This document shows, piece after piece, positions 1-10,107 of a DNA stretch of 64,000 bases (position 1 is its first letter; each line of letters begins with the position of its first letter). Below the pieces are notes generated by a model. It searched no databases and was not told the DNA's origin. It saw only the letters and a list, made by a program, of their open reading frames with translations. The position numbers were made by a program, and so were the translations under genes. The DNA comes from Notospermus geniculatus (lineage: Eukaryota; Nemertea; Pilidiophora; Heteronemertea; Lineidae): NCBI GenBank assembly GCA_002633025.1, contig NMRB01001405.1, positions 121,063 to 185,062 of the forward strand, given 5' to 3'.

Positions 1-774
1 TCGTCCGTCGTGTTCCGTTAGCAGGGCACGTTTCGTAACCGCTCGAGCTATTGATCTGAAACTTGGTACATATACACCCCTAGGTCAGATGACCTATGAC
101 GCCAAGTTTCGGTCCGATTCGACTCTTAGCTTGGCCACCAGGTGGCGGAAACCAAAAACACAAAAAGTGCAATAACTCCTGAACTAATGACTGGATCACC
201 TCCAAATTTTTATCATACGTGTATCTGATAAGGGTGCATTACATATATAACGGGTTTTTGGATTGACCTACTTTTCAAGGCCACAGAGGTCAAAGTTCAA
301 AATGTTGCCTTTAAGTGGCACGTTTCATAACCGCAGGTGCTATTAGCCTGAAATTTGGTGCATGTATACCCCTAGGTCAGATGACCTATGACCCCAAGTT
401 TCGGTCCGATTGGACTCTTAGCTTGGCCACCAGGTGGCGGAAACCCAAAACACAAAAAGTGCAATAAGTCATGAACTAATGAGTGGATCCTCTCCAAATT
501 TTTATCATTGGTGCTTCTAATGAGGATGCATGACATACGTTAGAGGTTTTTGATTTGACCAACTTTTCAAGGTCACAGAGGTCAAAGTTCAAAATTTAGT
601 CATTTGGTGGCACGTTTCGTAACTGCTTGGGCTATTGACTTGAAACTTGGTACATATACACCCCTATGTCAGACGACCTATGACACCACCTTTCGGTCCA
701 ATTCAATTCTCCGCTTGGCCACCAGGTGGCCAAAACCAAAGCTCAAAGTCCAATAACTCCTGAACTGTAACTGG
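1..774. repeat. ~290-bp tandem interspersed repeat, 2.5 units
   Basis: Units begin near 26, 320 and 610. Each contains GGCACGTTTCGTAAC, a GGTCAGATGACCTATGA block, GGCCACCAGGTGGC and AAGGTCACAGAGGTCAAAGTT. The third unit is cut at 779 by the LTR retrotransposon and resumes at 10103. The same family returns on the other strand at 36940-37140 and 51180-51760. No coding potential is visible. Confidence 0.9.
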
Positions 775-779
775 ATTGT

Positions 780-961
780 TGTACGATTCCGTACTTATTC
801 CTCCTGTCTTAAAAGGATTAACTCGCAACGTAACGATTCGGAGTAGTAACAGTTTTATTTCGGTCGTTGCATTCAACATATGTAGCATGTGTGCAAGCAT
901 GTCCACAACACAACTCTACCAGCCAACACCAGGTGGCAGCAGCTCCTGGTCAAACCATACA
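780..961 (-). repeat. 3' LTR (182 bp)
   Basis: Read on the plus strand it runs from TGTACGATTCC to CAAACCATACA and appears identical base for base to 9921-10102. It contains an AATAAA polyadenylation motif on the minus strand (854-859). Confidence 0.95.
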
Positions 962-962
962 T

Positions 963-975
963 CATTCCCCCCTAA
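963..975 (-). promoter_or_regulatory. Candidate polypurine tract
   Basis: On the transcribed strand AGGGGGGAATGA lies immediately upstream of the 3' LTR, which is where plus-strand DNA priming starts in LTR retroelements. Identified from position and composition only. Confidence 0.6.
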
Positions 976-1881
976 GGAGCGTATGATAAGCCCCTGCCAT
1001 ACGCTACAAAAACAAAACAAAAGACCCTAACACGCTCCTTTAACAGAAATATAACCAAACACTTACTAGCCTGGAACTACCAAGCCCATTAACTCGTTAC
1101 AAATCCATAGCATAACGTACACAGTATTGCTTAGTATTAAAAATATCGGTACAACATAACCAACACACAAAATGTGCAACACCAGTATCAAAAATATATT
1201 CTCTACAGCTCCATAAAAAAAACGCAGCAGCATATGCGTATTTTACAAATTCACCGGTCAAACCTAAAATACTAATTACTTATGTGTGGATGGCGAGGAA
1301 CAATCCCGTCAATCCACGAGTCCAAATAATTCCAGATCAGTCCTCAAAACGGCGTGTAGCAGAAAAAAAATAGATACCGGTAAAGAAAGATATTACCCGA
1401 ACAAAGGCGGAAGTACACACTAACTGTTACATGCTGTACGCAGCCTAATCGTCTTTACTAAACCCAATACGGGCATCAAACAATCACAAGAAGGTTAAAG
1501 TGAACTACCAGCAGCAATCTGGTAAATCCAAAATGTCTCAGTACCATACCGGTAGAATACTTAAAACAAAAACTGCAGGGCCAGCAACTATCCGGCCAGT
1601 CCAAGTTTGCAGGTGGCGGCTTCTATAACACACGATACATAACGCAATACCAACACCGCGGCGGTTGCGACAAAAACAAATTTCGTTACTGCAAAATAAA
1701 TTTTTGTTACTGCAATGTATAAACGTTAACTCAGTACACCATTAAAATGCAATAAACAGCCATTACAAGTTCCAGGTAACAGCCCACTACCCGGTTACCT
1801 CTCTTACTTCAAGGAAAAGAAAACATCTCGATCTTCGATGCAACTCTATAATATAATGTCCTATCTTACTGAACTACATTC
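976..1881. other. Non-coding 3' internal region of the LTR element
   Basis: About 900 bp of A-rich sequence (plus-strand reading) lies between the polypurine tract and the duplicated pol end. I see no ORF with a recognisable domain and no envelope-like gene. Confidence 0.6.
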
Positions 1882-2468
1882 AAAGACAGACAAGTACATA
1901 ACCCAGATAAAGTTGTCGTTCCGCAGAATAAAAAGACCAATGGTACTGATGTTGGGTGTACTTCAGAAAAAACTACTACGCCGGCTGACAACTGCCATAT
2001 TGACAACACCCAAGACACAAATGCTAGTACCGTATTAGATCAAAGGTCGACCTCAAGATGCTAGGAACAGTAAGGTCTCATCAAAGTTATATCCACATCT
2101 CACACCGCACACATTGTCGATCCATACTCGCGGTTGACGACCGCACAGTCACCAAGAACCGATTTATGCCTATACACACAAGACCTACTGTCATCCCCAT
2201 CATATATCTTACGGAAGAGCATACTTCTTATTCATGTTATTCTATAAAAAATTACCAAAAAAAACACCGCCACCTAACCAACAGAGGGTCCTAATGTGGC
2301 ATAATCGTACACCAGAAATATATCTCAGGCCATGTTCGCCTTACGACATCCATCTCTCCAAGGTCATCCCTTTTGCTAACCGAAGCTGGTCGGCATGAGT
2401 TCTGTACGTGGTGCCGGAAGGATCCAGCTGCAGAGTAACTGTGAAGTCCTCTTTCACTTCCCGTACCA
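1882..2468. repeat. Direct duplication inside the LTR element, copy 1
   Basis: About 590 bp nearly identical to 2598-3201, with small indels such as a short extra segment in copy 2 near 2685. A 24-bp direct repeat in the spacer occurs twice between 2549 and 2596. On the minus strand both copies contain the sequence that encodes the integrase C-terminus, so the end of pol has been duplicated downstream of itself. Confidence 0.9.
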
Positions 2469-2597
2469 AATATGGACCCGACGGCAGATATCATTCACCC
2501 TCTGCTGCATTGTCATTTGACTATCAAATGTAACTCCCAGGAGTTTGACACATTCACTTAATTCAATCACTGACACATTCACTTAATTCAATCATTT

Positions 2598-3201
2598 AAA
2601 GACAGACAAGTACATAACCCAGATAAAGTTGTCGTTCCGCAGAATAAAAAGACCAATGGTACTCATGCTGGGTGTACTTCAGAAAAAACAATATCAACAT
2701 GCTTAACGTACTACGCCGGCTGACAACTGCCATATTGACAACACCCAAGACACAAATGCTAGTACCGTATTAGATCAAAGGTCGACCTCAAGATGCTAGG
2801 AACAGTAAGGTCTCATCAAAGTTATATCCACATCTCACACCGCACACATTGTCGATCCACACTCACGGTTGACGACCGCACATTCACCAAGAACCGATTT
2901 ATGCCTATACACACAAGACCTACTGATCCCCATCATATATCTTACGGAAGAGCATACTTCTTATTCATGTTATTCTATAAAAAATCACCAAAAAAAACAC
3001 CACCACCTAATCAACAGAGGGTCCTAATGTGGCATAATCGTACACCAGAAATATATCTCAGGCCATGTTCGCCTTACGACATCCATCTCTCCAAGGTCAT
3101 CCCTTTTGCTAACCGAAGCTTGTCGGCATGAGTTCTGTACGTGGTGCCGGAAGGATCCAGCTGCAGAGTAACTGTGAAGTCCTCCTTCACTTCCCGTACC
3201 A
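2598..3201. repeat. Direct duplication inside the LTR element, copy 2
   Basis: Partner of 1882-2468. This copy is contiguous with the integrase reading region at 3187-4270 and is therefore probably the original. The final GPY/F-like part of the integrase lies here in a frame one base off from the upstream ORF. Confidence 0.9.
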
Positions 3202-4275
3202 TATACCCGTCCAAGGTTGATGTCGATCGTCTTTGAAGGTTTTCCGCGGGTTGAAATACCAGACAAAGTCGTCCTCCTTCAGTGACCTGTACCTCGGGTT
3301 ACTCACTTCATACTGCCGTTTTTGTATCCGCTGGGCTATCCTTAGATGGTCGCACACTATGATATAGGCCTTGGTAAACCTTGCTTCTAACTGGGCAACG
3401 TAAGCTGGCAGATATGTCGAAGACTCCAACGGAGTAGAGTACAGTAGATCAAGTGGAAGTTTCATTTCCCTGGCGGTCACCATGAAATGTGGGGTCTCCC
3501 CAGTGCTGCTGTGCACCGATGAACGGTAAGCCATTAGAAACATCGGTAAGACCGTGTCCCAAGCACCAACACTCTCTTTATGATCAAATATATAAGTCTT
3601 CATCATGCTCTTCAATACCTTGTTGAAATTCTCCACCAAACCATTGCTTTTTGGATTATAGGGGGTGGTGAGGCTGCGATCAATCCCAAGTTTCTTCAGC
3701 AAGCTTTCATACAGCTTGTACACGAATTGTGCCCCCCGGTCACTATGTAAAATGTACATGCAGCCAAATCGCGAAATAAGTTCTGTAATAATCGCATCAC
3801 ATACTTCCGGCGTTTCCATGGTTTTCAGAGGTGCTGCCTCCACCCATTTAGTAAAATTGTCCTCCATCGTTAAGATGTATCTGTTACCACGAGTAGTCTG
3901 CCGCAGGGGTCCGACAAGATCAACTGAAATCCTCTCAAAGGCCTCACCAAATAGCTGTTGTGTAATAGGTACATTTGTCTTCTTGTGAGGATGCTTGACA
4001 ATGTTGCAAGTTTCGCAGTGAGATACGAGACGAAGTACATCGCGTCTCCAACCGACCCAAAAGAATCTAGCTTTTACACGTTCCAGGGTTTTGAATGTCC
4101 CCAAATGGCCTGATGTAGGGTCCGAGTTAAGCTTCACCATAACGCTATTACGAAGTGTCCGAGGTAACACCAGTTGAATACGAGTTGGTTTCTGTAGGAC
4201 CACAAGTTTCCGATATAGTACTCCATTTTCTACAAACAGGTTTCGCCAATGCGACGGAGGCTCTTTACATTGCGC
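3187..4275 (-). pseudogene. pol: Integrase portion of pol (frameshifted)
   Basis: This integrase-like segment is open from about 4275 to 3187. It has an incomplete HHCC zinc domain: GHLG and HCETC are present, but the usual first His is replaced (NSDPTSGHLG). A complete DDE core follows: Asp in ISVDLVGP, Asp in LHSDRGAQF, and Glu in NGLVENFNK, with 35 residues between the second Asp and the Glu, as in retroviral-type integrases. It is separated from the upstream RNase H/linker frame by a one-base shift near 4255-4280. The C-terminal extension continues past 3200 only in another frame. On the gypsy pattern this enzyme inserts the cDNA; this copy is probably inactive. Confidence 0.85.
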
Positions 4276-4759
4276 CCCTCTGAAGAAATAGAGCGATAAC
4301 TTGGGTATTCGGAGCTTGCCATTTTCAGCTGAAGATTCGGGGCAATATCTGGATCACAGCGCTGGAGGTTGGCCATGTCGTCCATTGATGGAACGGACTC
4401 CTTACCAATCATATCAGGTAATAATGGGACCGGTGGGGACGTTGACAGCTGTTTCGCCTGGGCACGATTCGTTACTGCACCACAATGTAATATCAGTCTA
4501 TCTACGGTAGTCTCCACTGAATCATCAGTCACGGTTGTGTGGTCACAGGGAGGAACATCAGTTGACTCCTTAAGACGAAATTTTCTGGTCTTCCCTCGTG
4601 GTTGCTGTGGGTCCGGAACCTCTTCCCTGCCACACTGGTCACAGGCTAATCTACTCATATAATCCGCGTTCACATGTTGCCGTCCTGGACGCTGAACAGT
4701 TTCAAATTTAAATTGAGACAAGAACAGCTGCCACCTTTGGATTTGTTCATTAGCTTCAG
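4230..4759 (-). pseudogene. pol: RNase H C-terminus and linker of pol, displaced by a MITE
   Basis: Downstream of the MITE the pol reading resumes in a different frame with the RNase H tail (NEQIQRWQLFLSQFKFE) followed by the NADYMSRL motif typical of gypsy pol at the RNase H-integrase boundary. MITE plus target duplication add 311 bp, which is not a multiple of 3 and explains the frame change. It ends in a stop at 4230, just after a second shift toward the integrase frame. Confidence 0.85.
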
Positions 4760-5065
4760 CAGGCCCGTAGCAGCCCTCTGATGAGTGGGGGGTCCCTGGC
4801 AGGGTCGGATCCAGGATTGACAAAAAGGTTGGGTGTGTAGCTCGGCGGAGGCGGTCAGGACCGGAAAGTGGAAGCCCAAAGGGGGGTCTGGGCCTCCCCC
4901 AGAAAAAAATTGACAATTTAAGTGCTTTAGATGCATTTTCCTGGGATCTGAGAGCAAAAATGTTGACATATAAAATGGACATTTGGGCCAAGGCATTTTT
5001 GGCACAAAAAGTGGGGGGGGGCCTGCGACCCCCCGCCCCCCCCGCCCCCGGCTGCTACGGGCCTG
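4760..5065. mobile_element. hAT-like MITE inserted in pol
   Basis: A 306-bp non-autonomous element with 16-bp inverted ends CAGGCCCGTAGCAGCC...GGCTGCTACGGGCCTG, flanked by TTCAG at 4755-4759 and 5066-5070. CAG...CTG ends with a GTAGC core are common in hAT elements, and 5-bp duplications occur in a hAT subgroup. The superfamily call is inference. It contains G/C homopolymer stretches near 5010-5050. Confidence 0.8.
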
Positions 5066-5070
5066 TTCAG

Positions 5071-7249
5071 TCAATGTTAACATGTGGCTCACTGCAGCAT
5101 TGTCGGTTCTAATAAGAAAGGTCTGGCCGTACAGGTACGGTTTGAAATGTTCCACTGATTTGATCACTCCCAGAAATTCACGTTTTGTGATGCAGTATTT
5201 CCGCTCCGCATTAGACAACAGTCTTGAAAAGTATCCAATAACTACCTCTCTGCCATTCTGGATCTGACTCAATACTGCTCCAATGCCCGTGTTTGACGCG
5301 TCCGAGTCCAGAATAAAACGGCCACCTCGCACATCTGGGTAGGCCAAAATAGGGGCATTAATGAGAGCAGCTTTCAGACGTTGGAAGGATACCTCATGTT
5401 CAGCGGTCCAAATCAGCTTGCTGTCCGCCTTCGTCAGAGCATAGAGGGGTGACGCTATCTTGCTCATGTCTCTAATGAATCTCCTGTAATAACTCACAAA
5501 TCCTAAAAATCTCCTCACCTCAGTTCTCAGTTTATGTGGAGGCACCGATGCCAACGAAGGCCAGGATTCCACAGCCGACAGTTTACTCCGCAATGGTTGA
5601 ATTCCCTTCTCTGATACCAAATGACCCAAATACTCAACTGCCGTTTGAAAGAGCATGCACTTACTCGGTTTGATTTTTAGGTTGGCTGACTGTAACCGTT
5701 CCAACACTGCTTGGAAGTTCTGCAACGTCTCTTCAAAAGTCTTTCCAAACACTAATACATCGTCCAGGTAAAGCAAACACTTTTCCCACTGCAGATTCCT
5801 GAGTACGTTCTCCATTAACCGCTCAAAAGTGGCCGGAGCGTTGCAAAGGCCGAATGGCAGAACGTTAAAGTGGAAGAGGCCATTTTTCGTCAGGAAAGCC
5901 GTACGTTCCCTGTCCTCCTGTGACCTAAGGGGAACCTGCCAGTACCCAGACTGGAGATCGAGTGAGCAGAAATACTTACTCCCGTGAAGGGAGTCTATGC
6001 AGTCATCAAATCTTGGCAACGGGTATCCATCTACCTTGGTCAGCGAATTTAATTTCCTAAAATCGACACAGAATCGGCTAGTACCATCCTTTTTGGTTAC
6101 GATTACAGGGGCACTGGCCCACGAACTACTGGACTCCTCCATTATACCTCTGGCGAGGCCATCACGGACGGCTTCTCGTATTATTTCTTCTTTCTTAATT
6201 CCCTGACGGCGAAGGGGCAAACGAAATGGCTTTGCTTCACCCGTATCTATTGTATGGCTGACCAAAGTCGTGTGCCCAATATCGGTGGCTGATGTGGAAA
6301 AGGTGTCCTTAAATTGTATCAAAACAGCCGCCAGTTTTATTTTCTGATCGACCTCCAGTTCCGTGCTCGATTTTAAGTAAAGGTCCAACAGGTGTGTTGG
6401 CATATCATCCTCCAGTCTCTCCAGGATATCTTCTTCCTTTACGGTTGAATTGCCGTCACTAGTATCCGTTAAATATGATGATTGTTCCTTCTCCATCTCT
6501 GGTTCTCCCGTTTGTGCACACACTACTGGGAACGCATAACCTACCACACTATCCTTGGGAATCACTATTTCATCGTCCGTGGCATTAAATAGCTGGACAA
6601 CTGTCGATGTCCTCTTCCTCGCCTGTGTTGTCACCGATCTTGCAGGCAATACACCGTTTTTCTGTACAAAGAATATGCTTGGTTCAAAGGTCACCTCCTC
6701 CTTAGTTCTGAAAGGTCTGTTCAAACGAGCCCTAGCAACTACTTCCGAGCCAGATGCCATACGTATATCTCTATCCAGCCTAACCGAATGGGGAAGTATG
6801 CTATGTCTCTCTGTTACCATTGGGTATTCCGTCCCATTGAATACAAATGTTTGTGTGCTCATCCTTAAATCACACCGAAATTTAGCGAGGAAATCCATCC
6901 CCCATACTCCATCCATGGTATCCATCTTTGCCACTACCATTTCAAATTCGAAACGGGTATCGTATACCCTTACTGGCATCTTCACCGTACCAAGTATTCC
7001 CAGTTGAGATTCCCCGTCTGCCATAGTAATTACATCCTTAGTTGGCGTCAACGGCGGTCTGAACTTCTTCGGAAGCTTGAAGTAAGCCCTAGATGACAAA
7101 AAGGTAGACTGTGACCCAGAATCAATCAGAAAACAGGCAGGTAGCCCATTCAAATATGTTGTTAGGAACGATCTCGATGGTGGACTTCCATTAACTCGAC
7201 TGACCCTGTCACCGTGCCCCGCCACAGTCGCCTGGGAGGCACGGTCTAC
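5071..7249 (-). pseudogene. pol: Protease, reverse transcriptase and RNase H of pol (truncated by the MITE)
   Basis: Reading from the frameshift site, the protein shows in order an aspartic protease (LIDSGS, residues 33-38 counted from the GTG at 7225), a Ty3/gypsy reverse transcriptase (first catalytic Asp in SLDLQSGYWQ near 423; YLDD at 486-489), and RNase H (Asp in FILDSDAS near 640, Glu in TKREF near 683, Asp in RTDNA near 708). There is no ATG near the start: the frame is open upstream through the GGGAAAC heptamer, so the protein is expected as a Gag-Pol fusion by -1 frameshifting. The true reading ends near residue 722, where the MITE begins; the ~130 codons that follow are MITE sequence. 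Confidence 0.93.
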
Positions 7250-7258
7250 TGGTTTCCC
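7197..7258 (-). promoter_or_regulatory. -1 ribosomal frameshift signal: GGGAAAC plus predicted pseudoknot
   Basis: On the minus strand the heptamer G GGA AAC (7258-7252) sits in the gag frame as X XXY YYZ, two codons before the gag TAG stop (7248-7246). After a 6-nt spacer comes ACCGTGCC (7245-7238), which pairs with GGCACGGT (7218-7211). Loop bases CGACTG (7230-7225) can pair with CAGTCG (7202-7197) to make an H-type pseudoknot. The -1 frame opens directly into pol. GGGAAAC is an established slippery heptamer of retroviral frameshift sites. The folding was judged by eye. Confidence 0.85.
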
Positions 7259-8676
7259 TGTTGGTCATTGTTGTCAACTACTGCAGCTCGGTTTGCAAAG
7301 TGTTCCGCTCCAACCGGGCACTCTCTCCAAAGATGTTCCTTTGAGCCACAAAGAAAGCATTCCCTATCAGTTTGCTGAAATCTGCGATCAGCGGGGTTGT
7401 AACGCGGGGGACCACTGCTGTTGTAGTACTGTCCACGGCCACGGCCACGGCCTCTACCTCGGCCACTTCCTCGGCTAAAGAATCCTCCCCTTTTGGACTC
7501 ACCAGTTCCACTGTCCATCGCTTCCGCCTCATTCCCTATTGCAGCTAATGATTCAAGCTCCTTTTCCCGTCTGTCGTATACAGGCTGGTTTATGGCTAAC
7601 AAATGGGCCTCATAGCTCTTCGCGCGCTGCAGTACATCAGGCAAAGGGCGGTCTTTGTGTTCAAAGAGCTTATCCCCCAGTGGGCCAGCCCTCAACGCCA
7701 AATATAGCTGTAATCCCAAGTCAGGTTGGAGATTCCCATACGCACGTTTACTGTATAAACTGATGCGGAAGGCTAGGTCATCTAAGGACTCTCCATGCTC
7801 ACGCTTAATATCCCTTAGCTTCGCCACCCATTCTGACCTCTCACCAATGTAATGCTTCTCTAAGGCAGCAACCACCTTGTCAAAAGTTACTTCAGCTCCC
7901 TGCAGATCTAAACTGGCTAAAACCTTTGCCGCTGGCCCATCTAGCTTCTCCCTCAACAACGTCAGCTTTTCGTCTGCAGTCCATCCCATGGTCACGGCAT
8001 TAAAATTTGCCAAATAGGCTTCAACATCTAATTTAGTATCATCAAATACAGGTAACTTCGGGCGCCGTTGCCCAGATGCAGACGAAGTAGAAGTATTGTT
8101 ACCAAATGAACAATTGTTATAATTATGCACAACAGAGGGCAGCTTGTCCTCTCCTGATTCAGGTTGGAGACCACTCCTGGCGGCTGGCAACAATCCAGTC
8201 AGACCAGGGGAAGTGGTCACCAACTCTTCACTTGCTACATTTACATTTACTTTCCCATCTCGCCCTCTCAGGTGCCGGGCATCCAAATCTCCTGCCCGTT
8301 CCTTGGCAATCCTCGTTCTATCTCTTCCTGGCACATCCTGTGCCTCTAATTCTCGCTTCCCCTGTCTAACACTCCTGCTCCCATCCTCTTCCTTTTCCTG
8401 CCCCTGTGGCAGGGGTGTTGATGTCCTGGCCTCACGCTGCTCCGTTTCAGGCACTGGGATGGTTTCATCCATGGCTACCTCCTCATATGAGGTAGTATTC
8501 ATAGTCATAGCAGCAGAAAACAGATCACTTAACTTTTTCCTAATAGTACCAAGAAACGACCGTGCCGCCGGCTGAGTGGGTGTCGGCACCTGAGGCTCAC
8601 GTGGTGGCACTACTGGCACAACCCCCGGTAGCTGTCGCCCCCTCAGTCTCATACCTTCCTGCATTTCCTCTTCCAT
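7246..8676 (-). CDS. gag: Gag polyprotein of the LTR element
   Basis: An intact 476-residue ORF with an ATG start. The N-terminal third is charged and low-complexity. The middle (about residues 200-370) looks like a retrotransposon capsid domain (PKLPVFDDTKLDVEAYLANF onward). Next come a GRG-rich basic stretch and a CCHC zinc knuckle (CFLCGSKEHLWREC) near residues 440-454, as in nucleocapsid. It would assemble the particle that packages the element RNA. It ends with the frameshift site that feeds ribosomes into pol. Unlike pol, this gene shows no damage. Confidence 0.92.
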   Translation of the reverse strand: MEEEMQEGMRLRGRQLPGVVPVVPPREPQVPTPTQPAARSFLGTIRKKLSDLFSAAMTMNTTSYEEVAMDETIPVPETEQREARTSTPLPQGQEKEEDGSRSVRQGKRELEAQDVPGRDRTRIAKERAGDLDARHLRGRDGKVNVNVASEELVTTSPGLTGLLPAARSGLQPESGEDKLPSVVHNYNNCSFGNNTSTSSASGQRRPKLPVFDDTKLDVEAYLANFNAVTMGWTADEKLTLLREKLDGPAAKVLASLDLQGAEVTFDKVVAALEKHYIGERSEWVAKLRDIKREHGESLDDLAFRISLYSKRAYGNLQPDLGLQLYLALRAGPLGDKLFEHKDRPLPDVLQRAKSYEAHLLAINQPVYDRREKELESLAAIGNEAEAMDSGTGESKRGGFFSRGSGRGRGRGRGRGQYYNSSGPPRYNPADRRFQQTDRECFLCGSKEHLWRECPVGAEHFANRAAVVDNNDQQGNQ

Positions 8677-9083
8677 AGTAACACAGTGCTCACCAATTCC
8701 AATTAAACAAATCTATCAGGACCAAAACCTGATAACAAATTACACTACATACAATACACCCTTATTTATGAAAAACACTTACACAAAATACAGTTACAGT
8801 CATAGGAAGTAAAACACACCAGGCATACTGTAGGCCTACCAGCCCATCCAAATAAGATCAAAATGTACAAACACAAGAAAACACCATCAGATTCCAACTT
8901 TGGGCTCAGAAATATTAAAATCCACCGGGACGGGCAGAATACGAATTCACAGCATTGCAGGAAAAGAAATTAAATTGCAAATCAAAATTATAACAAGGGG
9001 TCGCCACCTGCAAAAATGTAAAACCGTATTTGTGCTACCTGTCCAGGCCTATACTGTTCCTCGTCCCGTACTCTTGGTAGGGA
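8677..9083. other. Leader between hydrolase ORF and gag
   Basis: About 400 bp without a supported gene. A spliced or internally initiated gag RNA could use this stretch, but I could not single out splice sites or an internal ribosome entry structure. Confidence 0.4.
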
Positions 9084-9725
9084 TCACTGGCAGTGCACTT
9101 TTACGTGCTGCATCACCCTGATGATGGCACTGCGCACACTAAACTGGTATAGCCGAAACCCTTCGCTCGAAGTAAAGTGTATCTCGTCCTTTGTTATGTT
9201 CTCGTTTAAATTCACCAATATGGTTCGATCATGCCGAAAAACGAAAATGAATGGATCCTGCCGTGCGATCCTCTGAATTTCTCCGTTGTACACTGATTTC
9301 CGGTCCACGAAGTGCTCATGCGTAACACCACTGCGAAGTCGACGACGATCAACCACTTGGAATAACAGTACGAATTTCACACCGAATAAACCAATGCATC
9401 TGCATAGATTATATACACAGTTCGCCACTCGACTCGCCACCACACCGTCAGAAATACCCTGGGGCAAACTATCGTCACAAAGGTCATTCGTTCCTATCTC
9501 CAACAACACTATCTCTGGTTTCAAACTCGCTACGGCATCAAGAATAAATTTGTAGCCTTCAGCGTCCACCTTTAAACCACCCTTTCCCGCAATGTAAATA
9601 CTCTCTCTGGGCAACCCAAAAACATTATTGAAGTTGAAGTCTCTCCTCTGCCCACCAATGCTACTCTCAATACAACGCCTAAACCGTGCTACGAACGAGT
9701 GTCCAGCCAACAAAATCCTGCTCAT
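9084..9725 (-). CDS. SGNH/GDSL-type hydrolase encoded by the LTR retrotransposon
   Basis: An intact 213-residue ORF, first on the element transcript between the primer-binding site and gag, on the same strand as gag-pol. It shows all four SGNH blocks in order: block I LLAGHSF with nucleophile Ser10 (GHS instead of GDS), block II GKGGL with Gly50, block III EIGTNDL with Asn80, and block V DEIHF with Asp180 and His183. Length and order match small single-domain esterase/lipase folds; there is no signal peptide or membrane segment. SGNH esterase domains are known in ORF1 of CR1-like non-LTR elements and in some tyrosine-recombinase retroelements; in a gypsy element it is unusual to me. Substrate unknown. 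A complete catalytic set inside a recent insertion suggests selection for activity. Confidence 0.85.
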   Translation of the reverse strand: MSRILLAGHSFVARFRRCIESSIGGQRRDFNFNNVFGLPRESIYIAGKGGLKVDAEGYKFILDAVASLKPEIVLLEIGTNDLCDDSLPQGISDGVVASRVANCVYNLCRCIGLFGVKFVLLFQVVDRRRLRSGVTHEHFVDRKSVYNGEIQRIARQDPFIFVFRHDRTILVNLNENITKDEIHFTSSEGFRLYQFSVRSAIIRVMQHVKVHCQ

Positions 9726-9900
9726 CCTGTGCTATGGGCCAACCAACAGCACCAGCATCACATGTATACATGATGTAGTTCAACACACTGTTCGTGTGCA
9801 TTCGATGCACATGCACTCAGACACGTGCACGGCCAAATTCAGTTCTGATCTGACTTCTAAAACAACAGGTCACAACAATTCACAAAAGTTCCAAAACGCT

Positions 9901-9918
9901 GTCCTGCCGGGTTCGCCA
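9901..9918 (-). promoter_or_regulatory. Primer-binding site
   Basis: Two bases inside the 5' LTR the transcribed strand reads TGGCGAACCCGGCAGGAC, so the plus strand ends in CCA, as expected for complementarity to a tRNA 3' end. I did not identify the tRNA. Confidence 0.8.
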
Positions 9919-9920
9919 GA

Positions 9921-10102
9921 TGTACGATTCCGTACTTATTCCTCCTGTCTTAAAAGGATTAACTCGCAACGTAACGATTCGGAGTAGTAACAGTTTTATT
10001 TCGGTCGTTGCATTCAACATATGTAGCATGTGTGCAAGCATGTCCACAACACAACTCTACCAGCCAACACCAGGTGGCAGCAGCTCCTGGTCAAACCATA
10101 CA
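9921..10102 (-). repeat. 5' LTR (182 bp)
   Basis: Identical by eye to 780-961. It should carry the promoter and, on the minus strand, an AATAAA motif (9995-10000). Followed by the target duplication ATTGT at 10103-10107. Confidence 0.95.
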
Positions 10103-10107
10103 ATTGT

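Larger units (their letters stand above)
780..10102 (-). mobile_element. Ty3/gypsy-type LTR retrotransposon with an extra SGNH hydrolase ORF
   Basis: The element is 9,323 bp and is transcribed on the minus strand. The boundaries are exact: 182-bp LTRs at 780-961 and 9921-10102 read as identical, start TGT and end ACA, and are flanked by the 5-bp duplication ATTGT at 775-779 and 10103-10107. The flanks rejoin to restore a unit of the ~290-bp repeat, which confirms the insertion. Order along the transcript: 5' LTR, primer-binding site, SGNH hydrolase ORF, gag, -1 frameshift signal, protease-RT-RNase H, integrase, a non-coding 3' region, polypurine tract, 3' LTR. No envelope gene is seen. Identical LTRs mean a recent insertion, yet pol is broken in at least three places. 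This copy either moved with helper proteins, decayed very fast, or carries assembly errors. Confidence 0.95.
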
